This document shows positions 20,409 through 31,407 of a stretch of 64,000 nucleotides of DNA, piece by piece. The DNA is taken from NCBI RefSeq assembly GCF_000210295.1, contig NC_026741.1, positions 1,116,001 through 1,180,000 of the forward strand, given 5' to 3'. Below the pieces are notes generated by a model, which saw nothing but the letters and a program-made list of their open reading frames with translations, did no database searches and had not been told where the DNA came from. Source of the DNA: Trypanosoma brucei gambiense DAL972. Taxonomy: Eukaryota > Euglenozoa > Kinetoplastea > Trypanosomatida > Trypanosomatidae. Made by a program: the position numbers and the translations under genes. The stretch's first letter is position 1. Every line of letters starts with the position of its first letter.

Positions 20409-21230
20409 CTATGGAGTACGCGCAAGAATCCTCCGAACGCCTTCCCGTTTATGCAATTCAAACGCACGGCGCAACTCCGTGTATTGTTCCTCGCTAATAT
20501 CTTCCTTACCAAATCTTTGCGGCACAACTTGCATAAATTTTCCAATAAACAACTCGGGTGGAGGGGCCTTTTCGCTTCCGCCTCCCGCCAACCCAACATC
20601 AGACGCAGTCGGGTGGCTCCGGCGGAGCGCCTCCATCAAATGGCGCTGCTGTTCGAAAGGCACCCGAGGGAATGTCATCAACACATCGCAACGCAACACA
20701 TGCGGTACGGTACTCAACGCGGGCACTAAATGAAGCGACAGTCCCTCCAACACATCATCGATGGCTTCACATGTGGACGAACGCCCCAAGAAATCGAGCA
20801 CTGGGGTGAGTATAAAAAGCGGATGCCGCCGCTGCCAAATGCAAATGTTGTACAGGCGGCGGTAGTAAGCAATGGTGAGAGCCGCTTCAGCAGCTGTTTT
20901 TACAGTCCTTGCGGCTTCGCTGATCCACTCGCATAAAACGCCGCGAGTGGCGTGCAGGATGGAGGAACAACGCGTAAGAACAGGAAGAGGCCACTCCACT
21001 AAACGTTGCAAAAAAGCCTCCGTACTGGTGTCAGAACGGTGGGGCTGCGGTTCAAGTTGCTGACGTCGCTTTTCCTCTGCAACGACCAGCAGTTGTTGAA
21101 GAGCCGCGCAGCCGCCAGCTCGACTATTGAGTGCAATGGAACGCAGTGCCCAAATTGTCGTGGAAGGAGCACGGTAAAGTGAAGTTCGGTCCTCCCAGTG
21201 TAACCCCCCAAGCATTTTGTCATTCATCAT
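20409..21230 (-). CDS. Conserved-type hypothetical helical protein, 273 aa
   Basis: The first in-frame ATG is at 21230; the longer frame to 21269 begins with GTG. The protein is mostly helical, with Arg/Leu-rich segments such as AALQQLLVVAEEKRRQQL, AYYRRLYNICIWQRRHPLFIL and RCDVLMTFPRVPFEQQRHLM. It ends in a charged helix (YTELRRAFELHKREGVRRIL). The pattern of repeated hydrophobic helices recalls the helical-repeat organellar proteins common in kinetoplastids, but no PPR, OPR or RAP signature was identified and no clear targeting peptide is visible. Function unknown. Confidence 0.7.
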   Translation of the reverse strand: MMNDKMLGGLHWEDRTSLYRAPSTTIWALRSIALNSRAGGCAALQQLLVVAEEKRRQQLEPQPHRSDTSTEAFLQRLVEWPLPVLTRCSSILHATRGVLCEWISEAARTVKTAAEAALTIAYYRRLYNICIWQRRHPLFILTPVLDFLGRSSTCEAIDDVLEGLSLHLVPALSTVPHVLRCDVLMTFPRVPFEQQRHLMEALRRSHPTASDVGLAGGGSEKAPPPELFIGKFMQVVPQRFGKEDISEEQYTELRRAFELHKREGVRRILARTP

Positions 21231-21943
21231 CTTGGGTGGGAGGGATCTGAAGCAGTTCCGGCGCTTCACACCGCGGAGGCTGAGTTACGGTGCTGTCTGC
21301 TGTCTGAGATGCCGGCAAGTGTTCCTCCTTTGCTTTTTGTACAGCCTGCGTCTGCAAATATATATATATATATATATTAATTTATTTAAGCCTTAGGTTA
21401 CTCTTTGTTTTATATCTGCCGCTTATTCTTTCCCCGTTCGCTAGCCGCCCAGTACGGTGATTCCAGCAGCGACACTCTCAAATTACCTTCAGATAGATAG
21501 TAAGTTCTATCTAACACAAGAAAATAATAATAATAATGATAATGATAACAATAATAATAAAAATAATGATCGCAAGCAATGATAATGTTTGTAAAAAAAA
21601 AAAAAAAAGAACACCAGCACAACACCAATACTTGTCCATTGCTAACGCCAGCTTTTCCTTCCCTTCCCACAACAAAGCAAAAAAAAAAAGAATACAAGGA
21701 AACAAATTCAAAGCGCCAAGCGCTCTTTCCATATTCCCTCCCTATCCATCCCTCCTCCTTCCTTTATTACTGACTATAGTCATTTGTGTGCACCCAAACT
21801 CAGTAACTTTCAGTAAAAGAGGAAGAGGGAATGAAAGTCATAAATGTTCCGCAAGCCTCAGGAGCAAAAACAAATAAATAAATAATAGAGAGAGAGAGAG
21901 AGAAAGGAAGCAGCAACCGGCGACTCCTCGAGTTCCGCACATG
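21231..21943 (-). other. Intercistronic region
   Basis: No gene seen. (TA)n at 21357-21379 lies about 130 bp upstream of the next start. AAT and poly(A) runs occupy 21521-21608. The rest is the 3'UTR of the small acidic protein gene, including a (GA)n run near 21889-21904. Confidence 0.5.
21357..21379. repeat. (TA)n microsatellite
   Basis: About 11 TA units between two cistrons, one of several such tracts in the window. Confidence 0.95.
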
Positions 21944-22360
21944 TTAACACAACTCAAGCTCAAAAGCTGGCGCCGCCACACCGAAACGATAGCGGCACGG
22001 CACATACGGCGGCGTTGGACAGTCGTCATCATCGACATCTCCATCACTATCAGGTGGTAACGCGCGGAGGATAAAATCATCATCATCATCGTTATCAATT
22101 AGTGCTTCCGCATCCCTCACCACAACACGCCAATCATCTCCTCCCGCAGAAGCGAGTTTAGATGTGAGTGATCCGTCATTATCCTCGTCGTCAGATTCAA
22201 ACGGGTTCCGCAGCCGTAAAGGGTAACTGAGTACTCCCAACGCATCATCATCATTATTATCATTTGCCTTTGTATACATTCTATGGTTTGATTCTTTGTC
22301 GTGGTTAATTAACTTAATGTTTCCCTTCCGCATTTGCGTTTCTAATCCAAGCCCCTCCAT
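21944..22360 (-). CDS. Small acidic hypothetical protein, 138 aa
   Basis: Starts at the ATG at 22360. The middle and end are rich in Asp (ESDDEDNDGS, IDNDDDDDF, DSDGDVDDDD), with the motif ALGVLSYPLRLRNPFESDDE and an aromatic/Pro-rich tail (PTPPYVPCRYRFG). No domain recognised. The frame contains many GAC/GAT codons that could arise from a (GAT)n-like repeat. The non-repetitive parts, an ATG start and a position beside a real gene favour a true small protein, but this is the least certain of the named genes of its size. Confidence 0.5.
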   Translation of the reverse strand: MEGLGLETQMRKGNIKLINHDKESNHRMYTKANDNNDDDALGVLSYPLRLRNPFESDDEDNDGSLTSKLASAGGDDWRVVVRDAEALIDNDDDDDFILRALPPDSDGDVDDDDCPTPPYVPCRYRFGVAAPAFELELC

Positions 22361-22386
22361 CTACACCCACACGTAAACTATAAAAT

Positions 22387-22412
22387 GATAATAATAATAA
22401 TAATAATAATAA
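22387..22412. repeat. (AAT)n microsatellite
   Basis: About eight AAT/ATA units immediately upstream of the small acidic protein gene. Confidence 0.9.
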
Positions 22413-25400
22413 CCCTATGGGTCAACCGTATGCTCTCGAAAGTAAGAAAAAAAGGGAGTTAGCGGCAACGATTCAAGGAAAAAGAGGATGAGTAAAGGAA
22501 CGTGAACAAGAAAAAAAATTGGTTGAAAATAGAAAAGGAAGATTTCAAAGAAAAAAGAAAGAAAGAGAGGAAATGGGAAGAGCACGGGACAAAAATTTAA
22601 AAACTATCCGACAGCAACATACGCATGCCAAAGATACGTATACACACGTAGTCACGGGTAACCAAATCTCATCACACGCGTAGTTCAATATCTAACATTA
22701 CGACAGAGGCGCATAAGAGTGAAGAAGAGCTCAGGTATCAAAATTGTTTCGTGAAGTGATAGTACCAACCGCAGTGGGCCGATATTCGCAATGCTTTGGG
22801 CCTTTCCAAAGCGGATGTATTAAGTCAAGTTTAGGTTAGTGAAGGAGAGGAAATATACATATGTCCATAAATACACCAATACGTGCGGGTTCAGAGTAAA
22901 GAGGAAGATAACAAAGTCATTAACAACATGCAGCACCTCCCTTACATACATATATATTTATTTATTTAATATATACTTCCTCTCTTTACTGATCCCTCTC
23001 TTTTCCTCTTTTTCACTCTATATCCACTCCTTCATTCCCACTTCAGCACTTGCAGCAGGGACTACAGGAAGCACAAACGGTGTAATCATTGCTCTGTTGA
23101 CACATTTGCTAGTTTTACAGTATTCCTTCCCTTTTTTTTCTTCCTCTCATTCTCGCATTAGCCCTCTAAACAAAGGTAAAACGTGTCAAGGCAAAAGGAA
23201 AAAAGGGGGGGATAACATTCTCTCTTTCTCTCTCTTTCACTCTTTCGAACCCGAGCGCATTCACACACATATGCACCAACTCCTCTCCTTTTTCTTCCCC
23301 TCCTTTCCTATTTTTTTTTCTCTCTTTCTCTCTCTCTATATATATATATATTCCCCTGCTCTTTGTCTTTGTTTTTTGTTTGTTTTACGTGTGGAATTTT
23401 TATGTATTTCTCCTCGTATCGCCTTTCCTTCGCCATGAGGTTCTCAGACATGAGAAATGGGAGAAGTTTCCTTCGCACTCAATTTGTTCTCTTTTTTTTT
23501 TTTTTAAGGCTTTTGAAAACTCCCGCATCTCATCTCATCTCATCTCTCCCCTCCTCCCCCGCCTTCACTTCTCACGCTTTACCCCACTCATTCACTCGCC
23601 ATATATGTTCCGTCACTCATTTCCTTCCCCCTTTTCCCATGGGATCAACAACACCAAAAAAAAAAAAACTGATGATAAAGTAAAAACAAAAACAAAAACA
23701 AGGCAACAACAACGACAAAAGAAATAATAGGGAAGAAACAACACAAGAGTAGGCGGACACTCACAGAAAAATAACCAAACAAAACTTATCTGTTTATGCG
23801 TTAGTTTTTATTGTTATGAAGGATTACAAGTAAACCAAAAGAAAAAGTTAAAAAAAAGGAGGGGGGTAAAGAAGGGAAAATATGGAACGGCCATCTATCA
23901 AAAAAGCGAAATGAAAACAATAAAAGACGAACAGAGGACGAAGGGAAAGAACGAAATTAAAAAAATTTAAAGGACAAGAAAAGGCTTCAAACATAAAGCA
24001 GGGGAACCACTTTTCCTTACTCTTTTCTTTCAAACCTTCCTTCACCACCACAAAAACACACAAACAAGAGAAGACATATAAGAGGGAAGAAGAATAGAAA
24101 TCCACGGGAACGCTTCATTTTTTTTTTCCATTCCTTTCTTCCTTTCTTCCATTCTTTACGCACGAATACTGCACAGCACAGCTCGCATCATGGAACCAAT
24201 GAAGGAAGGAAAGAGGAATGAAAGGAAAAGAAAAGAAAAGAAAAGAAAAGAAGAAACACACAACATGGGACAATAAATAAAATAAAAGCAGAGAAGAAAA
24301 AAAAGAAGAGAAGAACCCCATTATGTGGTGAGTTATTCCAGTAACTTCTTTTACTTCTTTTTCCATCCACTCTCTTTCGTTACTGCATGTTGCAACACTC
24401 ACACCATTACTACCAAATACCTCCATAATCGCCCAAACCTTCCATTTTTTTTTACCCCTCCGTTCACAATTCCGTTCATTTTGACTTTGCTTTCATTTGG
24501 TATTAATATATATATATATATATAAACCACCTGAATGTCCTTTCATTGGATCACTCAGTTTGGCAGTTTTGCTTCCACCTCATTTTTGCCTTTTTTTTTT
24601 CCTTCCCCCCCCTTCCCCTCTTTTATCTCAAGTCCCTTTCGATTTATTTTCTTTTTTTTTTTTTTGCTGTTCTTTTTAATACTTCCCTCCTCCCTCCCTT
24701 CCCTCTCCCTCCAAAAAAACATTCTTGTGGAAGACCGCACGCATACATCACTCAACGTTCCTAAATTTTACCCCCTTTTCTACTTGTTTTCTTTTCTTTT
24801 CTTTTTCTTCTTCTTTGTACCTCCATCCCTCTTATATAACAAAACAAACGAAAAATGAAATTAAGAGATTTTAAAAAGAAAAAACAAAAGAAAAACTAAA
24901 CTTCATTTGCGCCATTTATTCCCTTTTCATCCCTCAAATCTTGTTGTTTTTTTTTTTAAAACCACGGTCTGTTCACAGGCAGATACGAACACACGCACGT
25001 CTCCACCCCTTCCCAAACAAACAAACGCCTTATTCCTCTCGAGATAACTCTCTCTCTCTCTCTCTCTTTTTTTCTTGCTCCATTTTTTATTTTATTATCA
25101 TTATTATTATTTTTTTGTCCTTCATGTGGTTTCTTCCACGTGACATCTTTACCATACGAAATGCCTTATTTTTTCTCTCCTTTTCCCAAATACGCCAACA
25201 AACACACATATTCATTTTGTCTTTCTCATATTTCATTCAACAGCCTCCTTTTGTCGTTCTCTTCTTCTTCCTTTTTTTTTGTTTTTTTTTCCCCCTAACG
25301 ACACACAACAGAGAGAGAGAGAGAGGAAAAAAAAAAATCGAAAAGAAAAAAGAAAGGAAAAGTGGTGATGAAAAGGAAAAACAAAACAAAACAAACAAGA

Positions 25401-26524
25401 AAGACGAAAAAGGAATCACACCACCGCGCGCGAAACAGTAACAATAATAATAATAATAAAGCAAAGCAAAGCAAAAAAGAAAAAAGAAAAAAGAAAAAAA
25501 AGAAAAACAAATTGCACGAAAAGAGATAAATAAGCCAGAAAGTGGGCAGATGATAAGAGCGGGGAATGGAGAGAAGGAGGCACGCCATCAGTGCGAAAGA
25601 TCACGGGAAACAAACTTGCTAAAAGTAAAAAAAAAAAAAGAAACAAACAAAAAAAAAATTAAATCATGGGATGAAAGGGGGGGGCGAAGCAAAAAAAGAA
25701 AAAGAAAAAGAAAAGTTTGTTTTCCTCTTTTTTTTTCTTTCTGATGCTCAGTTCCTTTCCCTTTGATATGTTTTTAGCTTGCTTTTTTTTTTTGCATCAA
25801 CGTCTCTCGTCACCGTTCGTTTTCCTTCACATATTTCACCACTTCCGTCACGTACTCACACAAACATACTCCCCTCTTGAAGGAAGTGAAGTAAATGAAG
25901 AAAAAAGAAAAGATAAGATAAGGAAAAAAAAAAAAGAAAGAAAGAAACCAAGTGAAGAGAAAGGTAAAAACCTGACCAACGGAGGGGAGAAGAAAAAGGA
26001 AGAAAAATGTGGAAAACATTTATATATATTCTTTCTTTTCATTTATTAACTTAAATATAAGAACAACAGTAAATTTTTTAAAAATCATCTCCGTCGCCGC
26101 CGACATTCTTCTTCGCTTCCCACCAGAAACATAGAAAAAGTTATTTCAACAAAACCACTAGCCGAAGCGCATTGTCACAAAAAGGCCGAGGAAAGGAAGG
26201 AAAAAAAAATAAAATAAAATAAAAGAAATGAGGTACTTTGCACGCCCTAAAAAAGAGTCGCTAATAACCTGCAGATCCCACAAGCGAGAATAAACCAAAC
26301 AGACAGAGAGCAGGAACGGGCACGCCCACCTTTGCCTGTCATTTTGACTCCTCTCGTTCCCGTCACTCAACACAAAACCAAAACAAAACAACAACGCCAT
26401 AATCATAATTATAACAAACCTCTTCCAATGAAGTTTCCCACCAACTCGTTCACGCACCTCGAAACGCGTTCCCGCTGGCGCTTCGAAGGAAATAACTTTC
26501 ATGTGACCTCATTTTCTCTCTTCC

Positions 26525-26595
26525 CCTTCCTTCCTTCCTTCCTTCCTAATCCTAATCCTAACCCTAACCCTAACCCCATTTCATTTCATTTCATT
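26525..26595. repeat. Compound simple repeat with interstitial telomere-like units
   Basis: Three repeats abut: (CCTT)n at about 26525-26546, five hexamers at 26545-26574 (two CCTAAT and then three CCTAAC, the complement of GTTAGG) and (ATTTC)n at about 26578-26595. CCTAAC matches the trypanosome telomere repeat in the C-strand orientation, so the minus-strand transcript would carry GGGUUA-type units. Confidence 0.9.
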
Positions 26596-27374
26596 GATTC
26601 TGCCGCTTCTCCTCTTTTCTCCTCTCCTTCCCTTCCCTTCCTTCCCCTTCTTTTTTTTCTTTCTCACTATTTTATTTATTAAAATTCCCATGTATCATTT
26701 ACACACACAGCTTTATTACCTCCCCCTTTTTATCTTTTTTTTTGTTTCCGTTGTATTACCAACTCCAATTATAATCGCTTCTATATTTACCCTTTTTGAC
26801 ACGTTACCTCTTCCATACACACATGCATATACACATATATAAATATATATGTGTTTACCCGCGTCTCTCTCTCTCTCTTTGTGTGTGCACGTGTCCCATT
26901 TCTTCTTTCTTAACTTCCCTTTGTCTTTTTACCTGCTCCCCTTTCTCTTTCTTTTTCTATCTTCTCTGTCTCTTCTTGCCGCCCCTCCATTACCTATGAT
27001 AACATTTATTCACGATCTTAAAGTTAGCAGAGAAAACGAAGGCCCCTCCCCCCCTAAAAAAAAAAAAAGAGAGAGAAGGATGGAAAAGGAATGCGGTTAA
27101 AAAAGTAAAACATCCATGGCTGCAACCACTGACCGCTGCGTGCATACACATCTACACACGGAAATACGTACGGAAAACGGCATCATCACCACACATGAGG
27201 CTGGAGCATAGCGCGAGGATTTACATTATATTATTATATATATTTTTTTCTCCTTCGTTCAATTTCTCCCAACTCTCGTGGCCTTCCCGTTTGCGCCATC
27301 AAATAACATTTTATACTCATCCTTCCATCTCAACGTACCTTCTCTTCTATTCTTCGCGGTATTTACACCCACGT

Positions 27375-29027
27375 CTATTTCCCAACTCGTTTCTTCGGCC
27401 CGCCAGTTGCGTTGGTTGTAGCACCGGAGTCACCATCCATATCACCTTTTGTAAAGGCTGCCATGCCGCGACCACGCTGCAGCTTCGCGGGAGGTTTCAC
27501 CTCATTTGGTGCGCTATCAACTGTGGGCACTGGTGGAGGTGAAGATGCGGTATTGGCACTGACGGGTTGTTGTGGCTCTACACGAGAGGCCCCTCCGCCT
27601 TTCCCCTGTCGCATTCCAGGTCGTGAAACAACGCCCTGTTGCCCCTTGTGTGGAGCATATTCTTGAATAGGCGGGTTGTGGTGTTGTGACGAGTAGTTAC
27701 CCATGCCGTGGAAGGCCTGGTGGTGATGCATCTCATGATGGAACCCCTGTCCTTGCATATGGTGCATAGGCATCGATTGGTTATGAGGAACGCGGCCAAG
27801 GGGGCCCTGGTATCCTCTGTGCGCATTGGGTATGTTGGGTTGGGAGTTCACGTACATGTGCATGTTCATGCTATGGCTAGGTGGCATGGCAGCAGCCTCA
27901 TAGTTTTGCTGCGAGTAGGACGAGTCATCCTGGTCATAGAAAAGGTTGCACATACCCGGCCAATGTGGCTCACAGTCGTAGCACATATCGTTGCTCGAAA
28001 TGGCATCAGCTAAGCTTGCTAGGAAGTCCACAACAGGGACGGCAGCTCCGGGTTTCATTGGTGTATAGGGAGCCGCCGCGGGGTTGAACCCAGCTGCCGT
28101 CTGGTTAGCGTCATACTGCATATGATGCGGATCTTCGTTCATCCGCTTGTGTCGCATCGAGCCATCATCTGCCATACTTGTGGCAGCTGGTGGTGGTGGA
28201 GGAGCGGCGGCAGCAGGCGCAGCGGCAGGAGGAGCCGCAGCGGGAGCGGGAGCAGCGGCAGGAGCCGTAGTGGGAGCCGTAGTGGGAGCGGCGGCGGCGG
28301 GGACGGGTGGGGGTTCATTGACAAGTTTCCTCCCGCCAGTGCTCGGTGGCACGTACGGAGGCTTTTTTTCCTGTGGTCGGTGGACATCCGAGTAGAGCTG
28401 CCCCTCATCGAGACCTTCATCGTCGTGAAGGCACTCTTCCCGTTCCATCCTGTGAGCGATACCTCGTGTGGATGAACTTTCGATTTCGCGTGCGAGACGA
28501 TCTGCCTGTGCCCGCTGTTCCTCTGTTATTTTACTGTGGTCCAAACGGGTTGTGTAGAACTCTTCCTTGTATGTTGTCTTTACGCCGAAGGACTTCTCAT
28601 TTGCTTCGAACTGATTCCAAGTACCAGTCTGATGAGGTTCACTCTCCAACAGCTCACTAACACCGTCATCAGCCCAATCAAACTTGGTGGCACTGAAGTC
28701 AGCGCGGCCGGTGTCGGGACGACCAGGCGTCTCGGTGCGAATCTTTGCATTCTGGACCTCAATCATCACTATGCTCTGATAAGGAATGAACAGGTCATCG
28801 GTGAAGTTAACACACGATGGAGAAAGCGGCGACCGTTTGGCGGATGCGAGGTTTCGGGTGCAACAAATCATAATGCCTGCATCCGTTTCCGCGTCGACAT
28901 CTGTGCAGGCCACAAATAGACCCTCCACGCACATGTCATCCACCAGTCGTACCTGCACCACCTGGCCGACTAGGTTCAGGTAGAGGTACTCCAGGCGCTC
29001 CATGTTGCTGCTATGAGAACCCTCCAT
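27375..29027 (-). CDS. PBP1: Ataxin-2 / PBP1 homologue
   Basis: A 550-residue protein starting at an ATG. Residues about 10-95 form an Lsm-like fold (EYLYLNLVGQVVQVRLVDD and DDLFIPYQSIVMIEVQNAK). Residues about 137-200 form the LsmAD domain (WNQFEANEKSFGVKTTYKEE followed by FYTTRLDHSKITEEQRAQA). An Ala/Pro/Thr tract lies at about 240-285, and a PAM2-like peptide (GFNPAAAPYTP) at about 313-323. The C-terminus is Met/His/Gln/Asn-rich. Ataxin-2 proteins are cytosolic RNP factors. In T. brucei PBP1 was reported to work with MKT1 and LSM12 to activate and stabilise mRNAs. The 5'UTR is about 155 nt if the AG near 29185 is used. Identity is firm from domain order. Confidence 0.95.
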   Translation of the reverse strand: MEGSHSSNMERLEYLYLNLVGQVVQVRLVDDMCVEGLFVACTDVDAETDAGIMICCTRNLASAKRSPLSPSCVNFTDDLFIPYQSIVMIEVQNAKIRTETPGRPDTGRADFSATKFDWADDGVSELLESEPHQTGTWNQFEANEKSFGVKTTYKEEFYTTRLDHSKITEEQRAQADRLAREIESSSTRGIAHRMEREECLHDDEGLDEGQLYSDVHRPQEKKPPYVPPSTGGRKLVNEPPPVPAAAAPTTAPTTAPAAAPAPAAAPPAAAPAAAAPPPPPAATSMADDGSMRHKRMNEDPHHMQYDANQTAAGFNPAAAPYTPMKPGAAVPVVDFLASLADAISSNDMCYDCEPHWPGMCNLFYDQDDSSYSQQNYEAAAMPPSHSMNMHMYVNSQPNIPNAHRGYQGPLGRVPHNQSMPMHHMQGQGFHHEMHHHQAFHGMGNYSSQHHNPPIQEYAPHKGQQGVVSRPGMRQGKGGGASRVEPQQPVSANTASSPPPVPTVDSAPNEVKPPAKLQRGRGMAAFTKGDMDGDSGATTNATGGPKKRVGK

Positions 29028-29779
29028 TTACTTAACTTTTGATGTTGCCGTCTTTTCTCCGCTCCTCAATTTCCGTTGGTCGTTTACGAAACAAGATACA
29101 AACCTCTGTTAGGCGCCTCTCGTACTCTCCTGTAAGGAATTATAGAATTTATGATATTCTATTTTCTTCAGCTTCTCCGCGCGGGCGCAAACGAAAAAAT
29201 ATGTCCTCCACCTTCCTGTTCCTCTCCTCTTCGCTTAACGGCACGCTTTTCTTCCTCAGGCTTCCCTAGCTCTCACCTCTCGCGGTTGAATTTTTTTTCT
29301 CTCCTCCTCTTCTTATGACAATTTAGTTACGAGGGGGAAACAGTGAGAAAAAGAAAATATAAAATAATAGGGAAAAACGAGTTCACTAACCTTCTTTACC
29401 CCCTTTTTGGTGCGGTTTCACCTCAGCTAGAAGCCTGTCGGAAGCAAGCACACAAAACAAGAAAAAGGAATTTTAAAAAGAACAAAAAACCTACAGCTTA
29501 CTATTGCGTTCTATGATCCTTTTTGTAACGGTTTGGGTGGGTGAGCAACAAGAGAGAGAGAGAGGAAAAAGGGAGGTAAATAAAAGGGCAGCAACAAAAA
29601 CAAAAAGAGGACAACAAAGCGGTGTCCCTCCCCTCGCACACACACACAACAACAACAGGGGCCATAAGCACTAGGGAAGTCATATATTATGTATAAATAT
29701 ATATATGTTTGCGATTATGCAAGAGTATATATTTAATTCCCACGCAACAATTCCACAAAACACAATGCCGCTCCACTAC
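29028..29779 (-). other. Intercistronic region
   Basis: No gene seen. It has the PBP1 leader with a pyrimidine tract near 29190-29205 on the minus strand, then the A-rich 3'UTR of the gene at 29780. AT-rich sequence lies at 29683-29710. Confidence 0.5.
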
Positions 29780-30334
29780 CTACAGGTACTTATCTAACGT
29801 CATCGCCTGTTTGTCCACCCGCTGCAACGGCGGATACAACATGGTACCCGCTGCGGGGAAAAGCACCCCTTGCAATTCTTCTCTGTCATAAACCTTGTTG
29901 CGAATGTTACTAAAGTCGTTACGTGCAGGATCCGTCATTTGTGGAATATCCGTATAAAGTTCCGGTATTACCCGCTGTTGCTCGCGTGGCACAAGGCGAA
30001 AGGGGATCTCAATCACTTCCCAATCTCGTTGCTTCCAGCGCTTGCGGAGCGTTTGCTGGGCGCACCACACATCCACATTGAACTGCACGGTGCGTGGGTC
30101 CTTTTTGAAGCGTCGGCCTTGTTTTTTTATATTAACTGGGCCAATTTCACGCAGGTAGGCGGTTCGTCCACCGAATCGGTTGGCATCATGCAACGGGGTG
30201 GTGTTGAAGGTGTGACGTTGACGGAACTGGAATGGTGGATGGTCAAATTCTCCCGTTGACACCACCGCAACACTACATTGCAAAGCAGAGGAAGGATGGC
30301 TCAGAAAGAGACCGTCCCTAACACGCCGCATCAT
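29780..30334 (-). CDS. Probable mitochondrial protein, 184 aa
   Basis: Starts at tandem ATGs (30334 and 30331). The N-terminus MMRRVRDGLFLSHPSSALQC lacks Glu, has Arg at 3, 4 and 6 and resembles a mitochondrial presequence. The body is basic and aromatic-rich: HTFNTTPLHDANRFGGRTAY, then KKQGRRFKKDPRTVQFN, a Trp-rich segment (RKRWKQRDWEVIEIPFRL) and a C-terminal YPPLQRVDKQAMTLDKYL. Basic RNA-binding-like composition and size would suit a kinetoplastid mitoribosomal or assembly protein. No conserved family was recognised, so this is inference only. Confidence 0.7.
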   Translation of the reverse strand: MMRRVRDGLFLSHPSSALQCSVAVVSTGEFDHPPFQFRQRHTFNTTPLHDANRFGGRTAYLREIGPVNIKKQGRRFKKDPRTVQFNVDVWCAQQTLRKRWKQRDWEVIEIPFRLVPREQQRVIPELYTDIPQMTDPARNDFSNIRNKVYDREELQGVLFPAAGTMLYPPLQRVDKQAMTLDKYL

Positions 30335-31407
30335 TACCCGTCAGTGCTATGTTGGCTCGATGTTTTTGGTTTTGCCTACGTTTTGCCACTCCCACCCGGC
30401 CGCTCACTCAACACCCGGTAGAGTCAGAGAGCTGGTTTGCTGTATGCGACGTTTCTGTAAGGAGAACAAAATGGAAAGAAGAGAAGGTGGGTTGCACTAT
30501 GAACAATATAAGAAGGCGCCGTAACATCCACACAACACAACACACAAGGAAAGTAACGTTACGGGCATATTGGATACTATAGTTGCACGTTAGACGAATT
30601 TCTTTGAGTATATATATATATATATTACACAACACTGTGTATTTATCTCCTAAAACGTTAAAAATTGTACACACTCCACTCTGCCTGCATCAGCATATGA
30701 GAATCCCGTACTGAAAACTTGTCACTACTCCCATTCTTTTTGATGACTTCATGTGAAGCTAACCCCCAGAAATATCTCCATTCTACTTCACGATACCCTT
30801 TAATCCCACGCGCACTGTTCGTATAAAGATGTGAGCCTTTCTTTTTTCTCTTAACGCTTCACCATATTTTGACATTCTTTTTTCCTGCTGTGGTAACAGA
30901 AGATCGTTATATCCTCACAATGACTATCCCAAAAATGCACTCCGAGTCTTCGTAACAAGTAACGCTTAACCGCTAAAGAGGAAAGAACTAAACTTCAAGA
31001 ACACAAATATATGTATACGTACACATATACGCATATCTATTTATCACGACGAAATGAGATACTTATTCCAAGAACAAAATAAAACATGCCATTCACACTT
31101 CGCCTTGTCGCCTCCCCTTTCCTCCCCAAGTAACTCTCGTCATTTGCACTCTGCCACATTTTGGTTGCCCTCATGCACACACTCAGCAATTTCACCAAGG
31201 GTACACCCCTTCCTTTCGTAAAATAGCGAGTAGTGTACAATAATTAAACAAACAGTGTTTACGACCATAATCGCCACGGTGTTGTGACTTCAGTGTCGGA
31301 GCATCAACCAGGCAGCGAGCAGGGGTGGGAACGGGAAAACCATATCATATTCCCCACTTGTGGATATCACGCGACGTGTGCAACCGACACTGATTGCAAA
31401 TATGTTT
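30335..31407 (-). other. Intercistronic region
   Basis: No gene seen. (TA)n at 30607-30625 lies about 270 bp upstream of the next start. A short frame at 31037-31240 begins with TTG and was not accepted. The remainder is the 3'UTR of the EDRF1-like gene. Confidence 0.5.

Larger units (their letters stand above)
22361..27374 (-). other. 5 kb gene-free region of alternating purine and pyrimidine blocks
   Basis: No convincing gene on either strand; all open frames are low in complexity. Plus-strand pyrimidine-rich blocks (about 22980-23640, 24400-24840, 25040-25290, 26480-27000) alternate with purine-rich blocks (about 23660-24090, 25310-25735, 25880-26030, 26160-26240). It contains (AAT)n at 22387-22412, (TA)n near 23337-23351 and 24505-24524, (TC)n at 25050-25068 and the telomere-like cluster at 26525-26595. 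It could be a very long PBP1 3'UTR, an internal transcription start zone, or both. Confidence 0.5.

Noticed and set aside
22839..23438. 199-codon plus-strand frame in the gene-free zone
   Set aside because: Phe/Ser/Leu-rich translation of pyrimidine tracts, typical of a chance frame; it would also oppose the transcription unit.
26158..26502. 114-codon minus-strand frame with ATG and two hydrophobic stretches near the telomere-like repeat
   Set aside because: The upstream transcribed strand is purine-rich with no splice acceptor, and the sequence is low in complexity; more likely chance within the gene-free zone.
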